Source: an uncultured Actinomycetes bacterium
GTDB lineage: Bacteria; Actinomycetota; Acidimicrobiia; IMCC26256; PALSA-555
Reading direction: 5' to 3'
NCBI GenBank assembly: GCA_937927875.1
Contig: CALEYV010000014.1
Span: 1 to 6,219 of the forward strand
DNA: 6,219 nt
Shown here: piece after piece, positions 1 through 5,788 of the stretch
Numbering within the stretch: position 1 is the first letter of the stretch
How the letters are laid out: every line of letters begins with the position of its first letter
Notes under the pieces: generated by a model
Told to the model about the DNA's origin: nothing
Databases searched by the model: none
What the model saw: only the letters and a program-made list of their open reading frames with translations
Translations under genes and position numbers: made by a program

Positions 1-142
1 GCGCGACGAGGCGATCCAGCGCGACTACGCGGCGTCGGCGAAGGACGCCGACGCCTGGGCCGAGTTCCGGGCCCGCTGGGTCGACGTTCCCGAGACCGAC
101 TACCGGCGTCAGGCCGAGGCGTCGCTGGCGGGCGCGTCGTGA
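1..142 (+). CDS. ipdA: IpdA, alpha subunit of the steroid ring-opening CoA hydrolase (3' end only)
   Basis: Only the last 46 codons are present; the gene starts before the window. The frame begins at base 2 and ends with TGA at 140-142, giving a charged helical tail that starts RDEAIQRDYAASAKDADAWAE and contains a WVDVPETDY stretch. That tail alone would not identify the protein. The call rests on its position: it overlaps by four bases (GTGA) a clear ipdB, and IpdA and IpdB are the two subunits of one enzyme. In M. tuberculosis the pair has a class I CoA-transferase fold but works as a hydrolase that opens the last ring of the steroid nucleus (COCHEA-CoA). The catalytic glutamate known for IpdA lies in the part outside the window and cannot be checked here. 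Alternative: alpha subunit of another CoA-transferase pair, less likely given ipdC downstream. Confidence 0.85.
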   Translation, partial: RDEAIQRDYAASAKDADAWAEFRARWVDVPETDYRRQAEASLAGAS

Positions 143-900
143 GCGCGGCCACGCTCGCCGACGTCTGCGTGATCGCGTGCGCGGAGGCCTTCCGCGGCGA
201 CGGTGAGATCCTCGCCAGCCCGATCGGCGTGATCCCGACGCTCGGGGCCCGGCTGGCCGCGAGCACCTTCGAGCCCGACCTCGTGTACACCGACGGCGAC
301 GCGCTGGCGCTCGGCGCGCCGATCCCGGTCGGCGACGACGCAGCGCCGAAGCTGGTCGAGGCGTGGCTCCCGTTCGGGAAGATGTTCGATGTCGTGTGGT
401 CGGGTCGACGTCACGTGATGATGGGCGCGACGCAGATCGACCGCTTCGGGAACCAGAACATCGCCTGCATCGGACCCTGGGCCCGGCCGAAGGCCCAGCT
501 GCTCGGCGTGCGCGGAGCGCCCGGCAACACCGTGAACGACCCGACGAGCTACTGGGTGCCGAACCACTCGACGCGGGTCTTCGTGCCGGCCGTCGACTGC
601 GTCTCCGGGGTCGGCTACGACCGGGCCGCCGCTGCCGGCCCGAGCGCGAGCCGGTTCCACGAGATCCGTCGCGTCATCTCCAACCTGGGCGTCTTCGACT
701 TCGAGACCGACGAGCACGCGATGCGGATCCGGTCGCTGCACCCCGGCGTCACCGTCGCCGCGGTCACCGAGGCGACCGGGTTCGAGCTCGTGGTGCCGGA
801 CGACGTGCCGACCACCCGCGACGCGACGGCCGACGAGCTCCGGCTGCTCCGCGAGGTGCTCGACCCGGGCGAGCGTCGCGCCGCCGAGGTCCCCAGCTGA
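139..900 (+). CDS. ipdB: IpdB, beta subunit of the steroid ring-opening CoA hydrolase
   Basis: This 253-residue protein is the expected length for IpdB (about 250 residues in M. tuberculosis). With IpdA it forms the cytoplasmic hydrolase that opens the remaining cyclohexenone ring of the C/D-ring intermediate COCHEA-CoA. The class I CoA-transferase beta signature GATQIDRFGNQN lies at residues 96-107, followed by LGVRGAPGN at 122-130 and SYWVPNHS at 137-144, both typical of IpdB-like proteins. Near residues 49-56, where I would place the catalytic-glutamate SENG motif of true CoA-transferases, the protein reads VYTDGDAL; no ENG motif is visible, in line with hydrolase rather than transferase chemistry. 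The placement is by eye. The GTG start at 139 overlaps the ipdA stop (GTGA), which implies translational coupling; no strong Shine-Dalgarno is seen. Its stop overlaps the ipdC start by one base. Confidence 0.93.
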   Translation: MSAATLADVCVIACAEAFRGDGEILASPIGVIPTLGARLAASTFEPDLVYTDGDALALGAPIPVGDDAAPKLVEAWLPFGKMFDVVWSGRRHVMMGATQIDRFGNQNIACIGPWARPKAQLLGVRGAPGNTVNDPTSYWVPNHSTRVFVPAVDCVSGVGYDRAAAAGPSASRFHEIRRVISNLGVFDFETDEHAMRIRSLHPGVTVAAVTEATGFELVVPDDVPTTRDATADELRLLREVLDPGERRAAEVPS

Positions 901-1955
901 TGCATCCCACCCTCCACACCGACCTCTGCGACCTGGTCGGGATCCGGGTGCCGATCGTGCAGACCGGGATGGGGTGGGTGGCCGGTCCCCGGCTCACCGC
1001 CGCGACGGCCAACGCGGGCGGGCTCGGGATCCTCGCCGCCGGCACGATGGACTTCGAGCAGCTGCGGGCCGCCATCGCTGAGACCCGCGAGCGGACCGAC
1101 GCTCCCTTCGGGGTGAACCTCCGCTCGGACGCGCCCGACGCGGCGGAACGGTGCTCGCTGCTGATCAGCGAGGGCGTGCGGGTGGCCTCGTTCGCGCTGG
1201 CGCCGAAGCCGGAGCTCATCGACCAGCTGAAGGCGGCCGGCGTCGTGGTCATCCCCTCGGTCGGCGCGAGGCGCCACGCCGAGAAGGTCGTCGCGTGGGG
1301 CGTCGACGCCGTGCTCGTCCAGGGCGGCGAGGGCGGCGGTCACACCGGGCCCGTGCCCATCTCGCTGCTGCTGCCCCAGGTCGTGGACGCGGTCGACGTA
1401 CCGGTGATCGCGGCGGGCGGGTTCTTCGACGGTCGCGGCCTCGTCGCCGCCCTCGCCTACGGCGCGGCCGGCATCGCGATGGGCACCCGGTTCCTCCTGA
1501 CCCAGGACAGCCCGGTCGGCGCGGCGGTGAAGGACGTCTACCTCTCGAAGGCGGTGACCGACACCCTGGTGACGACCCAGGTCGACGGCGTCCCGCACCG
1601 GGTGCTGCGCACCGACTTCACCGAGCGTCTCCACCGGGCCGGACCGGTGCTCGGGCTGCCCCGCGCGCTGCGGAACGCGGCCCGGTTCAAGAAGCTCTCC
1701 GGCGACCGCTGGGGCGACCTGCTCCGCGAGGGGCGGGCCATGCGCCGTGCCCAGGACCTGACCTGGAGCCAGGTCCTCATGGCCGCCAACACGCCCATGC
1801 TCCTGAAGGCGGCGATGGTCGACGGTCGGCCGGACCTGGGCGTGATGTCGAGCGGGCAGGTCGTCGGGCTCCTCGACGACCTCCCCACCGTCGCCGAGCT
1901 CATCGATCGGGTCATCGAGGAGGCGGAGGCAGTGCTGAAACGGCTCGGCGCGTGA
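900..1955 (+). CDS. ipdC: IpdC, FMN-dependent nitronate-monooxygenase-family oxidoreductase of steroid C/D-ring degradation
   Basis: The 351-residue product has the TIM-barrel layout of the nitronate monooxygenase/2-nitropropane dioxygenase family. Visible are the N-terminal flavin loop PIVQTGMGWVAG (18-29), GVNLR (71-75), the glycine-rich QGGEGGGHTG (141-150), AAGGFFDGRG (171-180) and GAAGIAMGTRFL (188-199), the last three forming the usual FMN-phosphate-binding part. The mycobacterial homologue IpdC (Rv3553, about 355 residues) is a flavoenzyme that introduces a carbon-carbon double bond in the hydrindane CoA thioester just before hydrolytic ring opening; function here is inferred from that and from the ipdAB neighbours. 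The ATG at 900-902 shares its A with the ipdB stop (TGATG), and a GAGG at 886-889 could serve as ribosome binding site with a ten-base spacer. The frame stays open far upstream, but that stretch reads as an Arg/Pro-rich shadow of ipdB. The stop overlaps the next gene (GTGA). Confidence 0.93.
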   Translation: MHPTLHTDLCDLVGIRVPIVQTGMGWVAGPRLTAATANAGGLGILAAGTMDFEQLRAAIAETRERTDAPFGVNLRSDAPDAAERCSLLISEGVRVASFALAPKPELIDQLKAAGVVVIPSVGARRHAEKVVAWGVDAVLVQGGEGGGHTGPVPISLLLPQVVDAVDVPVIAAGGFFDGRGLVAALAYGAAGIAMGTRFLLTQDSPVGAAVKDVYLSKAVTDTLVTTQVDGVPHRVLRTDFTERLHRAGPVLGLPRALRNAARFKKLSGDRWGDLLREGRAMRRAQDLTWSQVLMAANTPMLLKAAMVDGRPDLGVMSSGQVVGLLDDLPTVAELIDRVIEEAEAVLKRLGA

Positions 1956-3103
1956 CGGCCACGGTCGCGCCCGAGTCGATCGTCGAACCGGGCTGGGGCG
2001 CGGTCGCCGACGCCTTCCGCAGGAACTTCGACCACGGCGAGGTCGGCGCCGCGTGCTGCGTCTACCAGGACGGGCGTCCGGTCGTCGACGTCTGGGGTGG
2101 GGTGGCGGACCGGGCCGCCGGTCGGCCGTGGGCGCGGGACACGATCGTGATCATCTTCTCGTGCACCAAGGGCGCCACCGCGCTGGCCGCCAACCAGCTC
2201 ATCGAGGCGGGTCGGCTCGACCCGGACGCGACCGTCGCCGCCTACTGGCCCGAGTTGGCCGCGAACGGCAAGGCCGGCATCACCGTGCGCATGGTGCTCT
2301 CGCACCGGGCCGGGCTGGCGGCGGTGGACGGCGAGCTCACCCTGGGCGACATCGCGGCCTGGGACCCGGTGGTCGCCGCGATCGCCGCCCAGGCGCCGAA
2401 CTGGGAGCCCGGCACCGCGCACGGGTACCACTCGCGATCCTTCGGCTGGATCGTCGGCGAGCTCATCCGCCGGGTCACCGGTCGCATGCCCGGCCAATAC
2501 CTGGCCGATGAGGTGGTGCGGCCGCTCGGTCTCGACTTCTTCCTCGGGCTCCCCGAGTCCGAAGACGCACGCGTCGCAACCCTGTACCCGGCGCCCGAGG
2601 CGAGCGCCCTCGACGAGCTCGCGGCGGCCGATCCGACGACGCTGTTCGCACGGGTGATGACCGGCCCGTCGAACCTCCTTCACTACGACGACAGCTGGAA
2701 CACCCGCCTCCTGCGAGGCGCGCAGCTGCCGTCCTCGAACGGACACAGCGACGCGCGGTCGCTGGCCCGGATGTACGCGGCGTGCCTGGCCCCCGTCGAC
2801 GGTGTCCGGCTGCTGTCCGAGCAGAGCCTCGACCGCGCGACCACGGTGGAGTCGTCGGGGAAGGACCTCGTGCTGGGCCAGCCGCTCACCTTCGGCCTCG
2901 GCTTCGCGTTGCCGCCCACGCTCGGCCCGGGGGCGAGCCCCCGCTCGTTCGGTCACGCGGGCGCCGGTGGATCGCTGGCCTACGCGGACCGGGACCGCGG
3001 CCTCGGCTTCGGCTACGTGATGAACCAGATGCGCCTCGGGATGCCCGAGGGCGACCAGCGGGCGATGCGGCTCAGCGAGGCCGCGGCGGCGTGCGCCGGA
3101 TGA
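1952..3103 (+). CDS. Class C beta-lactamase-fold serine hydrolase (LipE/EstB-type esterase), coupled to ipdC
   Basis: The 383-residue protein carries the three active-site elements of the class C beta-lactamase/DD-peptidase fold: SCTK at residues 70-73 (nucleophile Ser70 and Lys73), the Tyr motif YHS at 159-161 after EPGTAHG, and HAGAGGS at 335-341 in place of the KTG box. The HxG form of the third box is usual in esterase and lipase members (EstB, mycobacterial LipD/LipE/LipL) rather than drug-hydrolysing beta-lactamases. No signal peptide is seen, so it should be cytoplasmic. The GTG at 1952 overlaps the ipdC stop (GTGA), and the upstream part of the open frame is a shadow of ipdC. Operon position suggests action on a steroid-derived ester, lactone or thioester, or release of a side-chain ester; the substrate is unknown. 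It ends the left operon and its last 32 bases overlap the antisense small gene. Confidence 0.88.
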   Translation: MTATVAPESIVEPGWGAVADAFRRNFDHGEVGAACCVYQDGRPVVDVWGGVADRAAGRPWARDTIVIIFSCTKGATALAANQLIEAGRLDPDATVAAYWPELAANGKAGITVRMVLSHRAGLAAVDGELTLGDIAAWDPVVAAIAAQAPNWEPGTAHGYHSRSFGWIVGELIRRVTGRMPGQYLADEVVRPLGLDFFLGLPESEDARVATLYPAPEASALDELAAADPTTLFARVMTGPSNLLHYDDSWNTRLLRGAQLPSSNGHSDARSLARMYAACLAPVDGVRLLSEQSLDRATTVESSGKDLVLGQPLTFGLGFALPPTLGPGASPRSFGHAGAGGSLAYADRDRGLGFGYVMNQMRLGMPEGDQRAMRLSEAAAACAG

Positions 3104-3197
3104 GCACGGGCGCGACCCGCGGGGCGCGAGGCTCGAGGGCGGCCGCGACCACCGTCGCCAGGAAGGCGGCGAACAGGGCAGCAAGGGCGATCGTCAT
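3072..3197 (-). CDS. Putative 41-residue single-span membrane protein
   Basis: On the - strand, ATG at 3197-3195 opens a 41-codon frame ending at 3072. Residues 1-21 (MTIALAALFAAFLATVVAAAL) form an uninterrupted hydrophobic segment of membrane-span length, followed by an Arg/Pro-rich tail with six arginines and one acidic residue, which by the positive-inside rule would place the C terminus in the cytoplasm. A GGAG (- strand, plus-strand bases 3204-3207) lies six bases before the ATG. By my count 37 of 41 sense codons end in G or C, the bias expected of real genes here. The frame fills most of the only gap on the + strand and is convergent with the serine hydrolase gene, overlapping its last 32 bases. 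I recognise no family. The Pro/Arg tail also resembles shadow translation of GC-rich DNA, so it remains a candidate; the frame continues upstream of this ATG to about 3755, but that part is antisense to the SnoaL gene. Confidence 0.45.
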   Translation of the reverse strand: MTIALAALFAAFLATVVAAALEPRAPRVAPVLIRRTPPRPR

Positions 3198-3203
3198 CGC
3201 CCA

Positions 3204-3207
3204 CTCC
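3204..3207 (-). promoter_or_regulatory. Shine-Dalgarno of the small membrane-protein gene
   Basis: The - strand reads GGAG, then six bases (TGGGCG), then ATG. Spacing and sequence are good for an actinobacterial ribosome binding site, and better than those before most + strand genes in the window. It decides the start of the small gene at 3197. Confidence 0.4.
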
Positions 3208-3208
3208 A

Positions 3209-3228
3209 ACGACCGCCGCGGCGGGCGT
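3209..3228. promoter_or_regulatory. 20-base near-perfect palindrome in the divergent intergenic region, possible operator
   Basis: The bases ACGACCGCCGCGGCGGGCGT form an inverted repeat in which nine of ten base pairs match, with a perfect 12-base core at 3213-3224. It lies in the 57-base stretch between the start of the - strand small gene (3197) and the GTG of the SnoaL-like gene (3255), where a regulator of either gene would bind. It does not resemble the KstR2 box (CAAG-NN-CTTG core) or the KstR box. GC-rich DNA makes such palindromes fairly often by chance, so this is only a candidate. Confidence 0.25.
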
Positions 3229-3254
3229 GTTCCCGACCGTGGGACGATGAGCCG

Positions 3255-3644
3255 GTGTCGCTGACGAGCGCCGCGGCGCACGACCTCTTCGACCGGCGCC
3301 GACGGGCCTGGCTCGCCGAGGACGTCGCCGGCTACCTCGACTGCTGGGTCGACGACCTGGTGCTCGAGACGCCCGGACGGGTGGTGCGGGGGCGGGCCGA
3401 CTACGAGGCGATGGTGCACCAGTCGCTGGCGTGGGCGAAGCCCCGCTCCTTCGAGGTGCACCACCTCGCCGCCGACGGGGACGTGGTGCTCGCCGACTGG
3501 ACGATCACCGTCGAGCGGCGCGCCGACGGGCAGCCGGTGAGCTGGCGCGGGATGAGCGCCTGCGAGCTGCGCGACGGCCGCATCGTGTGGTGGCGCGAGT
3601 ACTACCTGGACCCGGTCGGCCTGGCACGCGCCGCCCGCGGGTAG
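3255..3644 (+). CDS. SnoaL/NTF2-fold protein of unknown role
   Basis: The 129-residue protein has the size and pattern of the SnoaL-like/NTF2 superfamily: an N-terminal helical part with AWLAEDVAGYLDCWVDDLVLETP (18-40), RGRADYEAMV (45-54), then alternating beta strands ending in the family-typical DGRIVWWREYYLDP (107-120). The cone-shaped fold houses isomerases, cyclases, dehydratases and hydrolases, and includes ketosteroid isomerase. Asp33/Asp34 lie near the position of the ketosteroid isomerase general base Asp38, but I see no tyrosine near position 14 and no aspartate near 99, so the classic isomerase triad is not there. The GTG at 3255 has only a weak GGGA ten bases upstream. It opens the right operon, 13 bases before the acyl-CoA dehydrogenase, which points to a role in handling steroid CoA intermediates. 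No signal peptide or membrane segment is seen. Confidence 0.8.
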   Translation: MSLTSAAAHDLFDRRRRAWLAEDVAGYLDCWVDDLVLETPGRVVRGRADYEAMVHQSLAWAKPRSFEVHHLAADGDVVLADWTITVERRADGQPVSWRGMSACELRDGRIVWWREYYLDPVGLARAARG

Positions 3645-3657
3645 GGCGGCGCCGCGG

Positions 3658-4803
3658 ATGGATCTCACGTTCACGCCCGAGGAGGAAGCGTTCCGGGCCG
3701 AGTGCCGCTCGTGGCTCGAGGCGAACGTGCCGCACGGCCTCCCCTCGGGCGACACCCGGGACGGCTTCGCGGCCCACCTCGAGTGGGAGCGAAGCCTGTT
3801 CGAGGCCCGCTGGGCGGTCGTGTCGTGGCCCGAGGCGTACGGCGGGCGAGACGCGTCGCCGATGGAGTGGCTGATCTTCGAGGAGGAGTACTACCGGGCC
3901 GGCGGGCCGCAGCGGGTGACCCAGAACGGCATCTTCCTGCTCGCGCCGACCGTCTTCGAGTTCGGCACGCCCGCCCAGCGCGACCGGATCCTGCCCCGCA
4001 TGGCCGCGGCCGAGGACCTCTGGTGCCAGGGCTGGTCGGAGCCGAACGCCGGCAGCGACCTGGCCGGCATCCAGAGCCGCGCCGAGCGCGACGAATCCGC
4101 CCGCGGCTGGCGGCTGTCGGGCCAGAAGACCTGGACGACCCGGGGCGCCTTCTGCACCCACCTGTTCGGGCTGTTCCGCAGCGACCCGGCCGCCGAGCGT
4201 CACCGCGGCCTCACCTACTTCCTCGTCCCGCTCGACGCGCCCGGTGTCACCGTGCGGGGGTTCGGGCGCCTCGACGGCGACGAGGGCTTCGCCGAGGTGT
4301 TCCTCGACGAGGTGTTCGTGCCCGACGACGCGGTCCTCGGCGCCGTCCACGAGGGCTGGGGCGTCGCCATGGCCACGACGAGCGCCGAGCGGGGCCTCAC
4401 GCTGCGCAGCCCGGGCCGGTTCCTCGCCGGCGCGGGCCGACTCGTCGACCTGTGGCGGGCGCGGAGCGGCGACGCCGGTCCCGACCTGGCCGACTCGGTG
4501 GTGCAGGACTGGATCGACGCCGAGGCCTACCGGTGGCAGACCTTCTGGACCGTGACCCGCATGACCGTGGGCGAGAACGTCGGGGCGGAGTCCAGTCTCA
4601 CGAAGGTGTTCTGGAGCGAGCTCGACGTGCGGATCCACGAGCACGCCCTCGCGCTGCTCGGCCCGGACGGCGAGCTCACCGGCGACGAGGCGAGTTGGAT
4701 GAAGGGCTACGAGTTCGCGCTGTCCGGGCCCATCTACGCGGGAACGAACGAGATCCAGCGCAACGTGATCGCCGAGCGGGTGCTCGGGCTTCCCCGGCGC
4801 TGA
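3658..4803 (+). CDS. Acyl-CoA dehydrogenase, likely catalytic subunit of a heteromeric steroid-type FadE complex
   Basis: A full-length 381-residue acyl-CoA dehydrogenase. The N-terminal helical domain starts MDLTFTPEEEAFRAECRSWL; the middle domain shows the FAD/substrate motif WCQGWSEPNAGSDLAG (122-137) and GQKTWTT (155-161); the C-terminal domain ends with GPIYAGTNEIQRNVIAERVLGLPR (357-380). The IYEGT glutamate that is the base in MCAD is replaced by alanine (Ala361), while Glu244 in TSAERGLTL aligns by eye with the alternative base of isovaleryl-CoA dehydrogenase (Glu254 in DLERLVL), a site also used by the steroid-degrading ChsE/FadE enzymes. It should therefore be active. Length and partner resemble FadE31 with FadE32 or FadE33 in M. 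tuberculosis, or ChsE2 with ChsE1; I cannot decide, so give no symbol. The ATG at 3658 lacks a strong Shine-Dalgarno and is 13 bases after the SnoaL stop. Substrate is probably a late C/D-ring CoA thioester. Confidence 0.9.
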   Translation: MDLTFTPEEEAFRAECRSWLEANVPHGLPSGDTRDGFAAHLEWERSLFEARWAVVSWPEAYGGRDASPMEWLIFEEEYYRAGGPQRVTQNGIFLLAPTVFEFGTPAQRDRILPRMAAAEDLWCQGWSEPNAGSDLAGIQSRAERDESARGWRLSGQKTWTTRGAFCTHLFGLFRSDPAAERHRGLTYFLVPLDAPGVTVRGFGRLDGDEGFAEVFLDEVFVPDDAVLGAVHEGWGVAMATTSAERGLTLRSPGRFLAGAGRLVDLWRARSGDAGPDLADSVVQDWIDAEAYRWQTFWTVTRMTVGENVGAESSLTKVFWSELDVRIHEHALALLGPDGELTGDEASWMKGYEFALSGPIYAGTNEIQRNVIAERVLGLPRR

Positions 4804-4810
4804 CGACCTC

Positions 4811-5767
4811 GTGCGGTTCGCCTTCACCGACGACCAGCTGGCGTTCCGCGACGCGGTCCGCGAGCTCCTCGACCGGGACTGCCCACCGTCGGTCGTGCGC
4901 CAGGCGTGGACGAGCCCGAGCGGGCGCGCCCTCGACGTCTGGGCGCACCTGACCGAGATGGGGGTGCTGGCTGCGTTGGCGCCGGAGGCGGCGGGCGGCC
5001 TCGGGCTCACGCTCGTCGACCTCGTCCTCGTGCTCGAGGAGACCGGCTACGTCGCGCTCCCGGACCCGATCGTGGAGCACGCCGCGGTCGCGGTGCCGCT
5101 CCTGGCGTCGCTTGGGGAGCCGATCGGGGCGGGGACCGTCACCGCGGGCTGGGAGCCCGACGCCCGGGCGGTGTGGGCCGACACCGCCGACCTGCTCGCG
5201 CTCGGCGACGACCGCCGCTGGCGAGTGGTTGCGACGGGTGACCTGCGGCTCGAGCCGCGCACCTCCGTCGACGGCGCCCGCCGGCTGTTCGCGTTCGACC
5301 CGCGCTCGGCGGACGGTCCGGCGCTGGTGGACGAGCAGGCCTTCGACCGGGGCGTGGTCGGCTTCGCGGCCCAGCTGGTCGGACTGACCCGCCGCATGCT
5401 CGACCTCACCGTCGGCTACGTCACCGAGCGCCGCCAGTTCGGCGTCCCGGTCGGCTCGTTCCAGGCCGTCAAGCACCATCTCGCCGACGCCCGCCTCGCG
5501 CTGGAGTTCGCCCGCCCGCTCGTCTACCGGGCCGCCTGGTCGCTCGCCGAGGGCGATCCGGACGCGTCGGTGCACGCCTCGATGGCCAAGCTGCAGGCGT
5601 CGAGCGCCGCCCACCGCACCGGGCGGGCCGCCCTCCAGTGCCACGGCGCGATCGGCTACTCCTTCGAGTACGACCTCCACCTGTTCTTGAAGCGGGCCTG
5701 GGCGCTGGCCGCCTCGTGGGGCGACGCCCGCTGGCACGGGGCCCGCGTCCGCCGCGCGATCCTGTGA
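4811..5767 (+). CDS. Short acyl-CoA dehydrogenase, likely non-catalytic partner subunit
   Basis: The 318-residue protein is about 60 residues shorter than a normal acyl-CoA dehydrogenase and matches the size of FadE32/FadE33. The N-terminal domain (MRFAFTDDQLAFRDAVRELL) and the C-terminal domain are clear: YVTERRQFGVPVGSFQAVKHHLAD at 203-226 and ALQCHGAIGYSFEYDLHLFLKRA at 274-296. The middle domain (about 110-180) is reduced and has no SEPxAGSD loop. The usual IYEGT segment is gone, replaced by KRAWALAASWGDA, and the isovaleryl-type site reads AAQLVGLTRRMLD without glutamate, so no catalytic base is seen. In the known alpha2beta2 FadE complexes such a subunit helps bind FAD and completes the enzyme, so pairing with the preceding gene is the simplest reading. 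The GTG at 4811 follows that gene's stop by seven bases, without a Shine-Dalgarno, suggesting coupled translation and matched subunit amounts. Confidence 0.88.
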   Translation: MRFAFTDDQLAFRDAVRELLDRDCPPSVVRQAWTSPSGRALDVWAHLTEMGVLAALAPEAAGGLGLTLVDLVLVLEETGYVALPDPIVEHAAVAVPLLASLGEPIGAGTVTAGWEPDARAVWADTADLLALGDDRRWRVVATGDLRLEPRTSVDGARRLFAFDPRSADGPALVDEQAFDRGVVGFAAQLVGLTRRMLDLTVGYVTERRQFGVPVGSFQAVKHHLADARLALEFARPLVYRAAWSLAEGDPDASVHASMAKLQASSAAHRTGRAALQCHGAIGYSFEYDLHLFLKRAWALAASWGDARWHGARVRRAIL

Positions 5768-5777
5768 CGAAGCGACC

Positions 5778-5783
5778 GGGGAG
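5778..5783 (+). promoter_or_regulatory. Shine-Dalgarno of the thiolase gene
   Basis: GGGGAG ends five bases before the ATG at 5789. It is the strongest ribosome binding site on the + strand of this window and fixes the thiolase start. It sits in the 21-base gap after the short acyl-CoA dehydrogenase, so the thiolase is probably translated independently although on the same transcript. Confidence 0.6.
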
Positions 5784-5788
5784 CTCCC

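Noticed and set aside
363..899. N-terminal extension of IpdC (frame open from 363)
   Set aside because: The extra residues are an Arg-rich shadow of ipdB; family length and the TGATG junction fix the start at 900.
1151..1951. N-terminal extension of the serine hydrolase (frame open from 1151)
   Set aside because: The extension is a shadow of ipdC; the GTG at 1952 gives the normal family length and an operon-typical overlap.
3111..3128. Imperfect palindrome CGCGACCCGCGGGGCGCG just after the serine hydrolase stop, considered as a terminator
   Set aside because: Eight of nine pairs match, but there is no T-run on either side, the loop would be very small, and it lies inside the candidate small gene; GC-rich chance is a sufficient explanation.
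1538..3184. Long - strand open frame of 548 codons opposite ipdC and the serine hydrolase
   Set aside because: Low-complexity charged and proline-rich translation; the opposite strand carries complete active-site motifs of real families.
3198..3254. KstR2- or KstR-type operator in the divergent gap
   Set aside because: No CAAG-NN-CTTG core and no AAC-NN-GTT-type core found; the only CAAG nearby (in the bases around 3182) has no matching half-site.
3247..3264. Tiny + strand frame ATG-AGC-CGG-TGT-CGC-TGA overlapping the SnoaL start, considered as a leader peptide
   Set aside because: Five codons with no Shine-Dalgarno of note and no regulatory residue pattern; likely chance.
3505..5010. Long - strand open frame of 501 codons opposite the acyl-CoA dehydrogenases
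   Set aside because: It is antisense to clearly recognised genes, its translation is an Arg/Pro/Gly/Ala/His-rich string without domain motifs, and such frames are expected opposite GC-rich genes.
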